Assembly (NCBI GenBank): GCA_031276615.1
Contig: JAISND010000082.1
Location: 1-14,058 of the forward strand
DNA: 14,058 bases
Direction of reading: 5' to 3'
Origin: Treponema sp.
GTDB lineage: Bacteria > Spirochaetota > Spirochaetia > Treponematales > Breznakiellaceae
In this document: piece by piece, positions 6,365-13,940 of the stretch
Position numbering within the stretch: the stretch's first letter is position 1
Layout of the letters: each line of letters starts with the position of its first letter
The notes under the pieces: generated by a model
Told to the model about the DNA's origin: nothing
The model's input: the letters and a program-made list of their open reading frames with translations, nothing else
The model's database searches: none
Made by a program: the position numbers and the translations under genes

Positions 6365-7102
6365 ATGAACAAGCTGCAGCCTCCCGATTGTTTCGGTGAA
6401 ACAGTCCAGCCCTATCCAATGGAAATAAAGGGACTTAAACGGGGAATACAGAGTCTGCCTCCCGAAAAACGTCCCAGGGAACGGCTGTTAAGCAAGGGCG
6501 CCCCGGCGCTTTCCGATCTGGAATTGCTGGAGATTCTGCTTAATACGGGGATTCGGGGCAAGAACGTTACTGTCCTTGCCAGGGAGCTTCTCGATCTGCT
6601 TAATTCCAGCAAGGATATTCCCCCGGTAAAGGACATTTCCAGGCTTGCGGGCCTGGGGGTGAGCAAGGCCTGTTCTGTGGCCGCCATGCTGGAATTTGGC
6701 AGAAGGCGTTACGGATTTCTCGATTCCCGCGTAAAGATACCGGCGGACATTTTTACCCTGGTAAGGCATCACGCGGACAGAAAGCAGGAACGCTTCATCA
6801 GCATTTCCCTGAACGGCGCCCATGAGGTGCTGGCGGTACGGATAGTGACCATCGGTCTTGTAAACCGCACGATTGTACATCCCCGCGAGGTTTTTGCCGA
6901 TATCCTTTCCGATAGGGCGGCGGCCTTTGCCGTTGCCCACAATCATCCGTCGGGCCGTCTTGAGCCTTCCCCCGATGACAACGAGATAACCTGCCGCCTT
7001 GAGGAGGCCGCGAAAATTTTGGGGCTTCATTTTCTTGATCACCTGATTTTTTCGGAAAACGCCTGGTGGAGTTACCGGCAAAACGGAGGTCTGAAGAGCT
7101 GA
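6365..7102 (+). CDS. radC: RadC family JAB/MPN-domain protein
   Basis: A 245-residue RadC-type protein. Residues about 30-110 hold the N-terminal helical part (LPPEKRPRERLLSKGAPALSDLELLEILL, GLGVSKACSVAAMLEFGRR, helix-hairpin-helix-like). Residues about 122-240 hold the JAB/MPN domain with the metal motif H192-x-H194-x10-D205 inside AHNHPSG and PSPDD. RadC was named for DNA repair, but that role is disputed; the fold is that of a zinc-dependent isopeptidase and the true substrate is not known. The start is uncertain. ATG 6365 has AAGGG only two bases upstream. ATG 6419 gives 227 residues, the usual family length, and follows a hairpin at 6386-6406, but has no clear ribosome site. A TTG at 6329 is also in frame. 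Confidence is high for the identity and moderate for the start. Confidence 0.9.
   Translation: MNKLQPPDCFGETVQPYPMEIKGLKRGIQSLPPEKRPRERLLSKGAPALSDLELLEILLNTGIRGKNVTVLARELLDLLNSSKDIPPVKDISRLAGLGVSKACSVAAMLEFGRRRYGFLDSRVKIPADIFTLVRHHADRKQERFISISLNGAHEVLAVRIVTIGLVNRTIVHPREVFADILSDRAAAFAVAHNHPSGRLEPSPDDNEITCRLEEAAKILGLHFLDHLIFSENAWWSYRQNGGLKS
6386..6406 (+). repeat. Hairpin near the alternative radC start
   Basis: GATTGTTTC (6386-6394) pairs with GAAACAGTC (6398-6406) through nine bases (one U-G) around a GGT loop. It ends 12 bases before the ATG at 6419. If that ATG is the real start this is a leader hairpin; if translation begins at 6365 it lies inside the coding region. Confidence 0.4.
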
Positions 7103-7119
7103 CAGGGCTGTCCGGAAAT

Positions 7120-7145
7120 TTCAGTTTCTGAACAAGTTCTTTTTC
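7120..7145 (+). terminator. Weak candidate terminator after radC
   Basis: TTCAG (7120-7124) pairs with CTGAA (7128-7132) around TTT, and a U-rich run begins five bases later (7137-7144). The stem is short and AT-rich. It lies in the 53-base gap between the convergent ends of radC and the serine acetyltransferase gene, and could serve radC only. Confidence 0.28.
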
Positions 7146-7155
7146 CACGCGGCCC

Positions 7156-8040
7156 TCACTTCCCCGTCCTGACGATCTGCTCCCCCACCCTGATATAGAC
7201 CGTGCTTTCCGGCGGCACCGGCTCGGTGATCCACACATTGCCGCCTATAACGCTGCCGCGGCCGATGACGGTTTCGCCGCCCAAAATGGTGGCGTTGGAA
7301 TAGATGGTCACGTTGTCCTCAATGGTGGGGTGACGCTTGCGGTTGCCTTCCTCTTTTTTTACCGAAAGGGCGCCCAGGGTAACGCCCTGGTAAAGTTTGA
7401 CATTGCGGCCGATCACCGTGGTTTCGCCGATAACAACGCCGGTTCCGTGATCGATAAAAAAGGAAGTCCCGATTTCGGCGCCGGGATGTATGTCTATGCC
7501 GGTGCGGCAGTGGATGTACTCGCTCATCATGCGGGGGATAAGGGGTACCTGGGCTTTCCAGAAATAATGGGCCAGCCGGTAAATGGTGATGGCCTCAAAG
7601 CCGGGGTACGAAAGGATTACCTCCTCAAAACTCTTGGCCGCGGGATCGCCCCGGAAATTCGCCTCCATGTCCAGGGCAAGGGCGCCGCGGATGGCGGGAA
7701 GCTCGTCAAAAAAACCGGCCACGACAAGCTCCGCCACGGCGTGGCAGCCCTCCTGGCCGCAGTTCAGATCGCCTTTTCGCGCAAAGGCAACGCTTTTCTC
7801 CACCTCGCACACCAGTTCCCTTGCAAGGTGATTCACCTTTTCACCGGTGATAAGCCTTAAATTGTTGTGATCCAGGGCCTGGTTTTCCCGAAAACCCGGA
7901 AACATGAGTTCGTCCAGGCCCCTCACGATGTCTTCAATGCTTTCCCCGCTGGGCAGATTGGCGCCCCCGGAATGGTTAACCAGTCCGTAGGCCCCGTAGG
8001 ACTCCATGAGAGAATCTATGCTTTTATCGAGTCTGTTCAC
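7156..8040 (-). CDS. cysE: Serine O-acetyltransferase
   Basis: A 294-residue enzyme that would transfer acetyl from acetyl-CoA to L-serine, giving O-acetylserine, the first step of cysteine synthesis in the cytoplasm. The N-terminal half (to about 170) is helical (LDMEANFRGDPAAKS, SYPGFEAITIYRLAHYFW). The C-terminal half is a left-handed beta-helix of hexapeptide repeats: GIDIHPGAEIG, DHGTGVVIGETTVIG, VTLGALS, then ILGGETVIGRGSVIGGNVWI. The residues matching the known active site of CysE are Asp183 in DIHPGA, His198 in DHGTG, and His237 in KRHPTI. The longer N-terminus fits the EpsC/SrpH-like subgroup rather than the shorter E. coli type. The start is GTG (8038-8040) with GGGAGG five bases upstream. 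It is the last gene of the minus-strand unit, 53 bases after the esterase. No O-acetylserine sulfhydrylase gene lies in the window. Confidence 0.92.
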   Translation of the reverse strand: MNRLDKSIDSLMESYGAYGLVNHSGGANLPSGESIEDIVRGLDELMFPGFRENQALDHNNLRLITGEKVNHLARELVCEVEKSVAFARKGDLNCGQEGCHAVAELVVAGFFDELPAIRGALALDMEANFRGDPAAKSFEEVILSYPGFEAITIYRLAHYFWKAQVPLIPRMMSEYIHCRTGIDIHPGAEIGTSFFIDHGTGVVIGETTVIGRNVKLYQGVTLGALSVKKEEGNRKRHPTIEDNVTIYSNATILGGETVIGRGSVIGGNVWITEPVPPESTVYIRVGEQIVRTGK

Positions 8041-8093
8041 AAGTTCCTCCCGGTGCGGCGTTCCTGATCAAAAGACTCCCCGCGCTCAGGCGC

Positions 8094-9092
8094 TCAACTG
8101 TTCAATTTCGTGAATAGGTCTTTTATTTTAGCGTAGAAATCATCCAGTATTGAACTATCCTCCGGCGCGTTTAACCCGTGGCCGGAATTGGGAAATTCAA
8201 GAAAGCCCAGTTTCTTTTCCGCCGGCAGCGCCTTTTCAAGCCGTTCCGCGTTGGAAAAGGGAACCACCGTATCTTTCCTGCCGTGGGCAAAAAAGGTCGG
8301 CACCGCCCCCCCGGCGTATTCAACGGGAGAAATTTTTTTCAGGACCTGTTCTTTGGCCGGATTTATCTGCCCCCCCTGCAAATCGTCCTGGGTAAAACTC
8401 TCTCCGGCAAGGGCGGAAACAAGCAGGAGCTTGAGTGGCAATGGTATGGGAGAACCATCCGCCGCATCGCCGGAATACCAGGCGGGATCGGTAAAGTCCG
8501 TGGGGCCCGATGCGCTTACACAAAACTCTACGGGAAGGGAAGACTGACCGGCGCGGGTATAGGAATAGAGCAGCGCGAGATGGGCTCCCGCGGAAACGCC
8601 TATGATACAGAGCCTGTTTATCTCTACGCCCAATTCCGAAGATTTTTTCTTTACAAGATCGATGGCATCGTGAACATCGTCAAGCATATCCTCGCAGCCG
8701 GTTTCGGAAGGTTTTTCGAAATTGAGCAGACGGTAGTTCATGGAAGCCGTGGCAAGGCCGGTACCGGCGGCGCTTGTTTTAAGGGTGTCAAAGGTATCGT
8801 CGTCCTTGTCGCCGTCAATCCAGGAGCCGCCGTGGATGTACAACACCGCGGGAATCGGGGCGCTGATATTTTCGGGGATGTCGGGGAAGACCAGATCCAG
8901 CTTCTGCTTTTCATGTGAACCGTAGGGAAGATCGTTAAAGACATTCCTGTTTGTCTCCGTATCCTGCCCGGTCGGCATATTACAGGATCCAAGAAAAAAC
9001 AGGGCCGCCGCGGCAAGCATGGCCCCCAGGACAGGGGCCGCCGGCCCCGCCGCGGGGAAGGTTCCGCCTGTCTCAAACCGCTTTTGATACAT
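8094..9092 (-). CDS. Alpha/beta-hydrolase (esterase/lipase-like) lipoprotein
   Basis: A 332-residue predicted lipoprotein: basic start (MYQKRFETGG), hydrophobic core at about 21-36, lipobox LGSC (Cys37), and a short polar linker. The hydrolase domain (about 58-332) has IHGGSW (86-91, oxyanion-hole HGG), nucleophile elbow GVSAG (165-169, Ser167), DTVVPF with probable Asp274, and SGHG with His305, so a full Ser-Asp-His triad. The HGG-GxSAG pattern places it with the hormone-sensitive-lipase or BD-FAE-like esterases that remove acyl groups from small molecules or polysaccharides. The actual substrate is unknown. Its start codon lies 20 bases inside the end of the upstream activase gene, so translation is probably coupled. 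AAGGAG lies 12 bases before the ATG. A TTG at 9128 would add 12 residues and a less typical signal peptide. Confidence 0.85.
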   Translation of the reverse strand: MYQKRFETGGTFPAAGPAAPVLGAMLAAAALFFLGSCNMPTGQDTETNRNVFNDLPYGSHEKQKLDLVFPDIPENISAPIPAVLYIHGGSWIDGDKDDDTFDTLKTSAAGTGLATASMNYRLLNFEKPSETGCEDMLDDVHDAIDLVKKKSSELGVEINRLCIIGVSAGAHLALLYSYTRAGQSSLPVEFCVSASGPTDFTDPAWYSGDAADGSPIPLPLKLLLVSALAGESFTQDDLQGGQINPAKEQVLKKISPVEYAGGAVPTFFAHGRKDTVVPFSNAERLEKALPAEKKLGFLEFPNSGHGLNAPEDSSILDDFYAKIKDLFTKLNS

Positions 9093-12000
9093 TTTCCGTT
9101 TCGGCTCCTTCAGCCGCCACGCCGGCAAGTTCGGCCGCCGCAGCGCCGCAGGCTTCGCAGGCGGCGGCCGGCGTCCCGACGGAGCAGCCCTCCCGCGAGG
9201 CGCAGGAAGCGCAGGAGGCGTCCGCGGGGCCGGCGTCCCGGAGTTCCGGCAGCGCGCCCGTCGGCGTAAAGCGGCGGTTGTGGCTCCCCGCCCTGTCTAC
9301 CAGGCCCGACAGGTCATTGCTCCCCTTGAAGCGGAGTACGTTGACCATGAAGATGTTGAGCTTGTTGATGATGTTCGGGGGCAGCAGGTTACCGTCAACC
9401 TCCACCGAAAGGGTGGGATAATTCCGTTCCCGCGCCCAGGGGGTACAGAGCCCCTCGATAACCCGGCCGATAAGACAGGCGAAGGGACTGATGTTTACGA
9501 TGCCCGAATAGCCTTGCTCCATGGCGGTAGCCGCAACGCCCGTGGAAACGGCGATCTCCGAGTTAAGTTCCAGGTTGACAAAGTTCTTCTGGGTGTTCTC
9601 CATGATCTGACGCATGTCGTGGGGGGTTTTCGGGATAAGCCCGGTGGGTTCCAAAATCGAAAGTACCTTCTTTTCTACCGAATGTTTCCACCATTCCTCA
9701 ATCTCAAGTTTTTTGAGATCCCGCCAGGGCCCGGAGAAGAGACGCCTGCCCGGCTTGCGGAGTTTTATCAGCTTTTTGAGGGCGTATTCCCGGACAAAGT
9801 CCAGGTAGTGTATCCATTCGGCAATGCCCGAAACCTTCACCACAATGCCCCGCTCGCTCATAAGGTCCGTAAGTTCGCCCACGGCAAAGTCGTCGCGGCG
9901 CACGTAAATTTCACCCACCACAAGCACCCTGGGGCAGTCAACGAGTCTGCGCTTGAGGGGAATCTTTTTTACATCCTCCGCCACGCGCTTAAGGTCGGCC
10001 CATATGTTTTTGGGATTATGCTCAACGGTATCCATAAGCTTGCGCCAGGATTTTTCGTAATCCGCCAGGGCCTTGACCGGATCGGCGGCGGTCGCCTTGA
10101 GGGCGGTCTGTATATCCTTGAGATAATCGGAGAGTACCAGGCCCTTCCACATCTCCTTCGCGAAGCCGGAGCCAAGTTCGGTATAGGAATTATCCGCGGA
10201 AAGGATAAAGACCACCACGTTTTCAAGCCGCATGTCCCGGAAAAGGTTTTCGAAATACACATAATACTGGCCTGTCCGGCAGGGGCCGGTGGTGATGGGC
10301 ACGAAGAGCAGGTACAGCTCGTCCTTGCGGTACTGTTCGCTGAAGAAGAACTGCAGGGCGCTTCCCAGCACCAGGTGACTGGGCACACATTCCTTGCCCG
10401 ATGCGTGGGCGCGCGCTATCTGAATGGTCCTGGCCGTAGCCACCGGCATTGCCTCGGCGTTGATGCCCAGGCCGCGCACCGCCGCGCCCATATACTCGGT
10501 GGAAATGGCGCCCATGTTGGAGAGCAGTACCCGTACCCGCCTGTTCCCCGCAATGGGAACCTTCTCGCCCGTTTTTACATTGTCGATCCGCAGATCAAAA
10601 TCGCCGCCCGGCTTCCGGTCGCTGACGAAACGCCAGCCGTTATCGTAACGTTCCGTTTCAAGGGAATCCTTCTTTGCCCGGTAACCGTCGATGATGTCGA
10701 GGAAGGCCTCGACCCGGGTATCCACGCCGGCGTCGGCCGAATGGGAATCGAGTTCCAGTATCAGGAAAGGTTTCTGCCCCATCACCCACTTGATGTAGTG
10801 AAGGATAAAAGAATCCGGCGCGCAGGAAAAGTTGGTAATGTAGGTAAGGTAGATGTTGTCCTCTTTCCTGAGCAGATTCGCCGACTTCACGTCCTGCTGC
10901 CCGTAGTACCAGTACATGTTGGGGAAGATATTTTCATCCTGGAAGGGAAGAATGTCAAAGGGAACAATAGAGTAGCCCCGGGTACTGAACTTGCGGGGAA
11001 TGCCCATGTTCGCCTCCGGGGTAAAGGCGTTGTAGGGCCTCCCCAGAATCGCGATCACCGGCCGGCCGGCCCCGCGCGCGTCCTCAAGGGCCTCCCGCCC
11101 GAGTTTTTTAACCGCGTCGAAATAGGCCTGCTGTTTCGCCAGGGCCTTTTCAAAGGCGGCCCTGGTTTCGGCCGCGCCAATGCCGAGAAGCCTGGTCATC
11201 CCGGTAAACAGCTCCAGGGCCTTGCCCTCGCCGAATTTGAAACTTACCACCAGGGGAAGCCAGCGGTTTTTGTCCACGTCGGGAAAGGCCTTTTCGATGT
11301 AATAGGGAAGGCTCTGGGTGATGGGACAGAAGTTGGCGTGCACATCCTCTTCATAGCTGGGCATGTCCCGGAAGTGGGGAAGCAGCACGTAGTCCGCGCC
11401 TTTGTCCAGGCAGTCCTGCACCGCCCCGTGGGCGATTTCCGCGGGGAAGCAGTAGGTGGACTCCGCCCTGGCAACCCCCGCGTGGGCCACTTCCGTGGAA
11501 AGGAAGGTTCTGATCCCAAGCTCGTGGAAGAACCACGAATAAAGCGGATAAAGGGTATGTACCGAGAAGGCCCGGGGAATGCCGACCACGTAATCTCTTT
11601 TGTAAGAGGAGTTGTCCGCGGGGGCTGCGAATTCTTCAAAGAGCATACGCTGCCGCTTTTCAACATAATCGAAGATCGGCACGTCTTTGACGGCCTTGCG
11701 CATATTGGTGTACTTGTTGCAACGGCCCCCGAACATGTACTTGTGGCCGTTGACGTTCAGCACCTGAATGGGGCAGTGGTTTTCGCAGGACTGGCAGACA
11801 AATACCCGCTCGTAGCCTATCTCCCGGTCAATGAGAACATCGATGACAACGGTTTTTTCATCAAGAAGGCCGTCCGCGTGCTTGCGCTTTGCCAGGAGGG
11901 CGACGCCGAAACAGCCCATAAGTTCCGGCGACGGGGGAACCAGTATGTCCTTGTCCAGAAGCATGGCGAAGGCCAGGGGAACGGCGACGTTTTTGGCGAC

Positions 12001-13581
12001 CCCGCCCTGCAGGAAAATCTTGCCGCCTATGGTACGGTTTCCCACTACCCGGTTAAGGTAGTTGGCGACGATGGAACAGGCAATGCCCGCGGTGATGTTC
12101 TCGCGGGTAGCGCCCTGCTGCACCGCCTTGCGTATATCGGAATTGATAAAGGCCGAGCAGTGCTCGCCGAACTTGAGGGGAGCGTCCGCGCCAAGCGCGA
12201 TGGGGCCTATGTCCTTCGCGCTGTGAATGGAAAGATCCCCCGCCGCGGATTCCTCAAGGAAGGAACCCGTGCCCGCGGAGCAGGCTTCGTTCATGGCGTA
12301 GTCGATGGGCACCCCGTTTTTGAGAAGCACGTATTTGGCGTCCTGCCCGCCGATTTCGAAGATCGTTTCAACGCCGGGATCAAAAAAGGTGGTGCCCACC
12401 GAGTGGGCGATGATCTCGTTGTAAACGCCGGGGGTCTCGAGGAAGACGCCGAGGATCTCCCGGCTTGAGCCGGTGGTGGACACCAGGTTTATATGCACAT
12501 CCCCGCCGCCCGTGTCGGCGGCTACCTTTTCCTGAATGATCCGCAGACATTCCTTGAGGGCCTTCACCGGATCGCCGTGGGTTCTTCCGTAATGGCTCGC
12601 CACGATTTCGTCGGTTTCGATGTCGACAAGGCAGGCCTTGGTGGTGGTGGAGCCGCCGTCAACGCCGAGAATGTACGTCCGGCCGGCGCGGACCCTGCCG
12701 TCGCTCTTGTCAAAGGTTTTTACCCTGCCCGCCCAGTCCTTCAGGGCCGGAAGCGTCCCGAAGCGGATCTCGTTGGGCTTGAGGAACTGGTCTGTTGCCG
12801 GCAGGGGGCTTCCCGAGGCGGGGGCAAGTATCGCCGCGCCAAGGGCCTCGAAAACCGGGGCCGTGTCCGGAATAATAAATTCAATTTCCGGCGCCTTTTC
12901 CCGGATAAACCGGATGATGTGCCGGTTAAGGGTTATGCCCCCGGTAAGCGCCACCCTGCCCGATGTTACCTTGGCGCGTTTCAGAAAGTCGATTACCTTG
13001 ACGGCCATCACGTCGGAAAGGGAAAGGACGATGTCGTTCTTGGTGGCTTCCCGTTTGTTGAGCCGGTGGGTACAGTCGCTTTTCATAAAAACCGAGCAGC
13101 GGGTGGAGAGGGAGTAAACCCTGGCGTCGTCCGGTACCCTGTCAATGTCCTCTAGGGTCATGTCCATGCGGGCAAGCTGCTGCTTGAGGAATTCGCCCGT
13201 GCCCGAGGCGCACTTGTTTCCGGAACAATTGTTGATGATCTTGCCGTTTGAATCGAGGGAATAGACGATGAGGTCTTCGCCCCCCATGCTGACCACCGCG
13301 TCGGCCTTGAGGCGGAGGTTTTGCAGGGCGGCTTCCACGCAGAGGGGTTCCAGAGTACCCGCCGCGTTGAACATAAAACGCCCCTCGTTACCCGTTACCA
13401 GGGCCGGAATTCCTTCGGGAATATTTCCCTCTTCCAGAAGTTTTCTTACGGCCGCGCCGAAATCGCCTTCGTGGGGAACCACGGCGCTCCATTTCACCTT
13501 TCCGTCTTCTACCGATTTATCATACTCAAAAAGCGCCATTTTAAGGCTGGTTGATCCAATATTTATCCCGACTGACTGCAT
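9073..13581 (-). CDS. Fused 2-hydroxyacyl-CoA dehydratase activase / DUF2229 iron-sulfur protein
   Basis: A 1502-residue cytoplasmic protein of the BcrAD/BadFG (activase-related) superfamily, members of which use ATP to drive electrons into 2-hydroxyacyl-CoA dehydratase or benzoyl-CoA reductase-type enzymes. There are two tandem ASKHA ATPase domains. Domain 1 (about 2-255) has GINIGSTSLKMA, NKCASGTGEFL (Cys124) and STRCSVF (Cys162). Domain 2 (about 303-568) has LGVDGGSTTTKA, EIGGQDAKY, NEACSAGTGSFL (Cys434) and GEHCSAF (Cys475). A CxxCxxxC motif (596, 599, 603) with C621 follows. Then come a DUF2229-like part (about 662-890) and a dehydratase-D-like part (about 840-1420) with conserved-looking Cys920, Cys1065, Cys1101 and Cys1369. 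The last 60 residues are an Ala- and Cys-rich tail. The start is the ATG with GAGGGG four bases upstream; 20 in-frame residues before it are not needed. The substrate is unknown. It is first in a unit with the esterase and cysE. Confidence 0.88.
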   Translation of the reverse strand: MQSVGINIGSTSLKMALFEYDKSVEDGKVKWSAVVPHEGDFGAAVRKLLEEGNIPEGIPALVTGNEGRFMFNAAGTLEPLCVEAALQNLRLKADAVVSMGGEDLIVYSLDSNGKIINNCSGNKCASGTGEFLKQQLARMDMTLEDIDRVPDDARVYSLSTRCSVFMKSDCTHRLNKREATKNDIVLSLSDVMAVKVIDFLKRAKVTSGRVALTGGITLNRHIIRFIREKAPEIEFIIPDTAPVFEALGAAILAPASGSPLPATDQFLKPNEIRFGTLPALKDWAGRVKTFDKSDGRVRAGRTYILGVDGGSTTTKACLVDIETDEIVASHYGRTHGDPVKALKECLRIIQEKVAADTGGGDVHINLVSTTGSSREILGVFLETPGVYNEIIAHSVGTTFFDPGVETIFEIGGQDAKYVLLKNGVPIDYAMNEACSAGTGSFLEESAAGDLSIHSAKDIGPIALGADAPLKFGEHCSAFINSDIRKAVQQGATRENITAGIACSIVANYLNRVVGNRTIGGKIFLQGGVAKNVAVPLAFAMLLDKDILVPPSPELMGCFGVALLAKRKHADGLLDEKTVVIDVLIDREIGYERVFVCQSCENHCPIQVLNVNGHKYMFGGRCNKYTNMRKAVKDVPIFDYVEKRQRMLFEEFAAPADNSSYKRDYVVGIPRAFSVHTLYPLYSWFFHELGIRTFLSTEVAHAGVARAESTYCFPAEIAHGAVQDCLDKGADYVLLPHFRDMPSYEEDVHANFCPITQSLPYYIEKAFPDVDKNRWLPLVVSFKFGEGKALELFTGMTRLLGIGAAETRAAFEKALAKQQAYFDAVKKLGREALEDARGAGRPVIAILGRPYNAFTPEANMGIPRKFSTRGYSIVPFDILPFQDENIFPNMYWYYGQQDVKSANLLRKEDNIYLTYITNFSCAPDSFILHYIKWVMGQKPFLILELDSHSADAGVDTRVEAFLDIIDGYRAKKDSLETERYDNGWRFVSDRKPGGDFDLRIDNVKTGEKVPIAGNRRVRVLLSNMGAISTEYMGAAVRGLGINAEAMPVATARTIQIARAHASGKECVPSHLVLGSALQFFFSEQYRKDELYLLFVPITTGPCRTGQYYVYFENLFRDMRLENVVVFILSADNSYTELGSGFAKEMWKGLVLSDYLKDIQTALKATAADPVKALADYEKSWRKLMDTVEHNPKNIWADLKRVAEDVKKIPLKRRLVDCPRVLVVGEIYVRRDDFAVGELTDLMSERGIVVKVSGIAEWIHYLDFVREYALKKLIKLRKPGRRLFSGPWRDLKKLEIEEWWKHSVEKKVLSILEPTGLIPKTPHDMRQIMENTQKNFVNLELNSEIAVSTGVAATAMEQGYSGIVNISPFACLIGRVIEGLCTPWARERNYPTLSVEVDGNLLPPNIINKLNIFMVNVLRFKGSNDLSGLVDRAGSHNRRFTPTGALPELRDAGPADASCASCASREGCSVGTPAAACEACGAAAAELAGVAAEGAETENVSKAV
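9197..9220 (-). repeat. 9-bp tandem repeat encoding Ala-Ser-Cys
   Basis: On the minus strand the gene repeats GCCTCCTGC-like nine-base units about two and a half times, each encoding Ala-Ser-Cys (residues 1455-1461 of the activase-type protein). Such a unit can expand or shrink by slippage and may explain how the Cys-rich tail arose. Confidence 0.55.
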
Positions 13582-13740
13582 AAAACCCCTCAACATCAAT
13601 AAAGTTGTCCGGAAACCCCGGTTTCCGGATGATCCCGCCAAAAACCATAAAAACAGGGCTTTCGCCGAAACAAACCTGGTTTCGGAAAAGGCTCAGTCTG
13701 TAACCATACTATACTAAAATCAAAAACAATAAAAGGCATT
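13582..13740 (-). promoter_or_regulatory. Hairpin-rich leader and promoter region of the activase gene
   Basis: Upstream of the activase start the minus strand carries two inverted repeats. TCCGGAAACC/GGTTTCCGGA (13608-13617 with 13620-13629) is a perfect ten-base repeat with a two-base centre. CCGAAAC/GTTTCGG (13665-13671 with 13679-13685) has a seven-base loop. Beyond them lies an AT-rich stretch (13700-13735) with TATAGT (13708-13713) as a possible -10 box, but no convincing -35 at the right distance. If transcription starts there the leader is about 120 bases and contains both hairpins. The role is unknown, possibly transcript stability or attenuation. Confidence 0.4.
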
Positions 13741-13800
13741 GCGGCCAGGGCGGACGGAAAAAAACAGATGTTAAAAACTCAAACCAATATACTTTGCCGC

Positions 13801-13827
13801 GGGTGCCCCTGCCTGGCCGGGGCACCC
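13801..13827. terminator. Candidate terminator hairpin downstream of the ABC permease gene
   Basis: GGGTGCCCC (13801-13809) and GGGGCACCC (13819-13827) form a perfect nine-base, GC-rich stem around a nine-base loop. It lies about 115 bases after the stop of the minus-strand permease and before the activase leader. Neither strand has an immediate U-run, so intrinsic termination is doubtful. The rest of 13741-13940 shows no gene. Confidence 0.35.
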
Positions 13828-13940
13828 ATGGTACAGGCTTTGTTTTAAGCTTTCGTCAAAATTTTTGTCAGCCCGCGACAGACAGGGGAAAACCAGGGTA
13901 CAAACAAGGGAATGGTGACTGACACCCCAGGCAGCGTGCC

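Noticed and set aside
8052..8093. Possible terminator between the esterase and cysE genes
   Set aside because: The only stem is GCGC-CTGA-GCGC on the minus strand with TTTT several bases later; too weak to break the likely operon.
9280..12468. 1062-codon open frame on the plus strand, antisense to the activase gene
   Set aside because: Its translation has no recognisable domains and it mirrors a real gene with strong family motifs. Long antisense frames are expected in GC-rich coding DNA where stops are rare.
13860..13935. TGTCAG/CTGACA and GGTG/CACC small inverted repeats after the permease stop
   Set aside because: Stems of four to six bases at wide or variable spacing are expected by chance and lack a U-run in a useful position.
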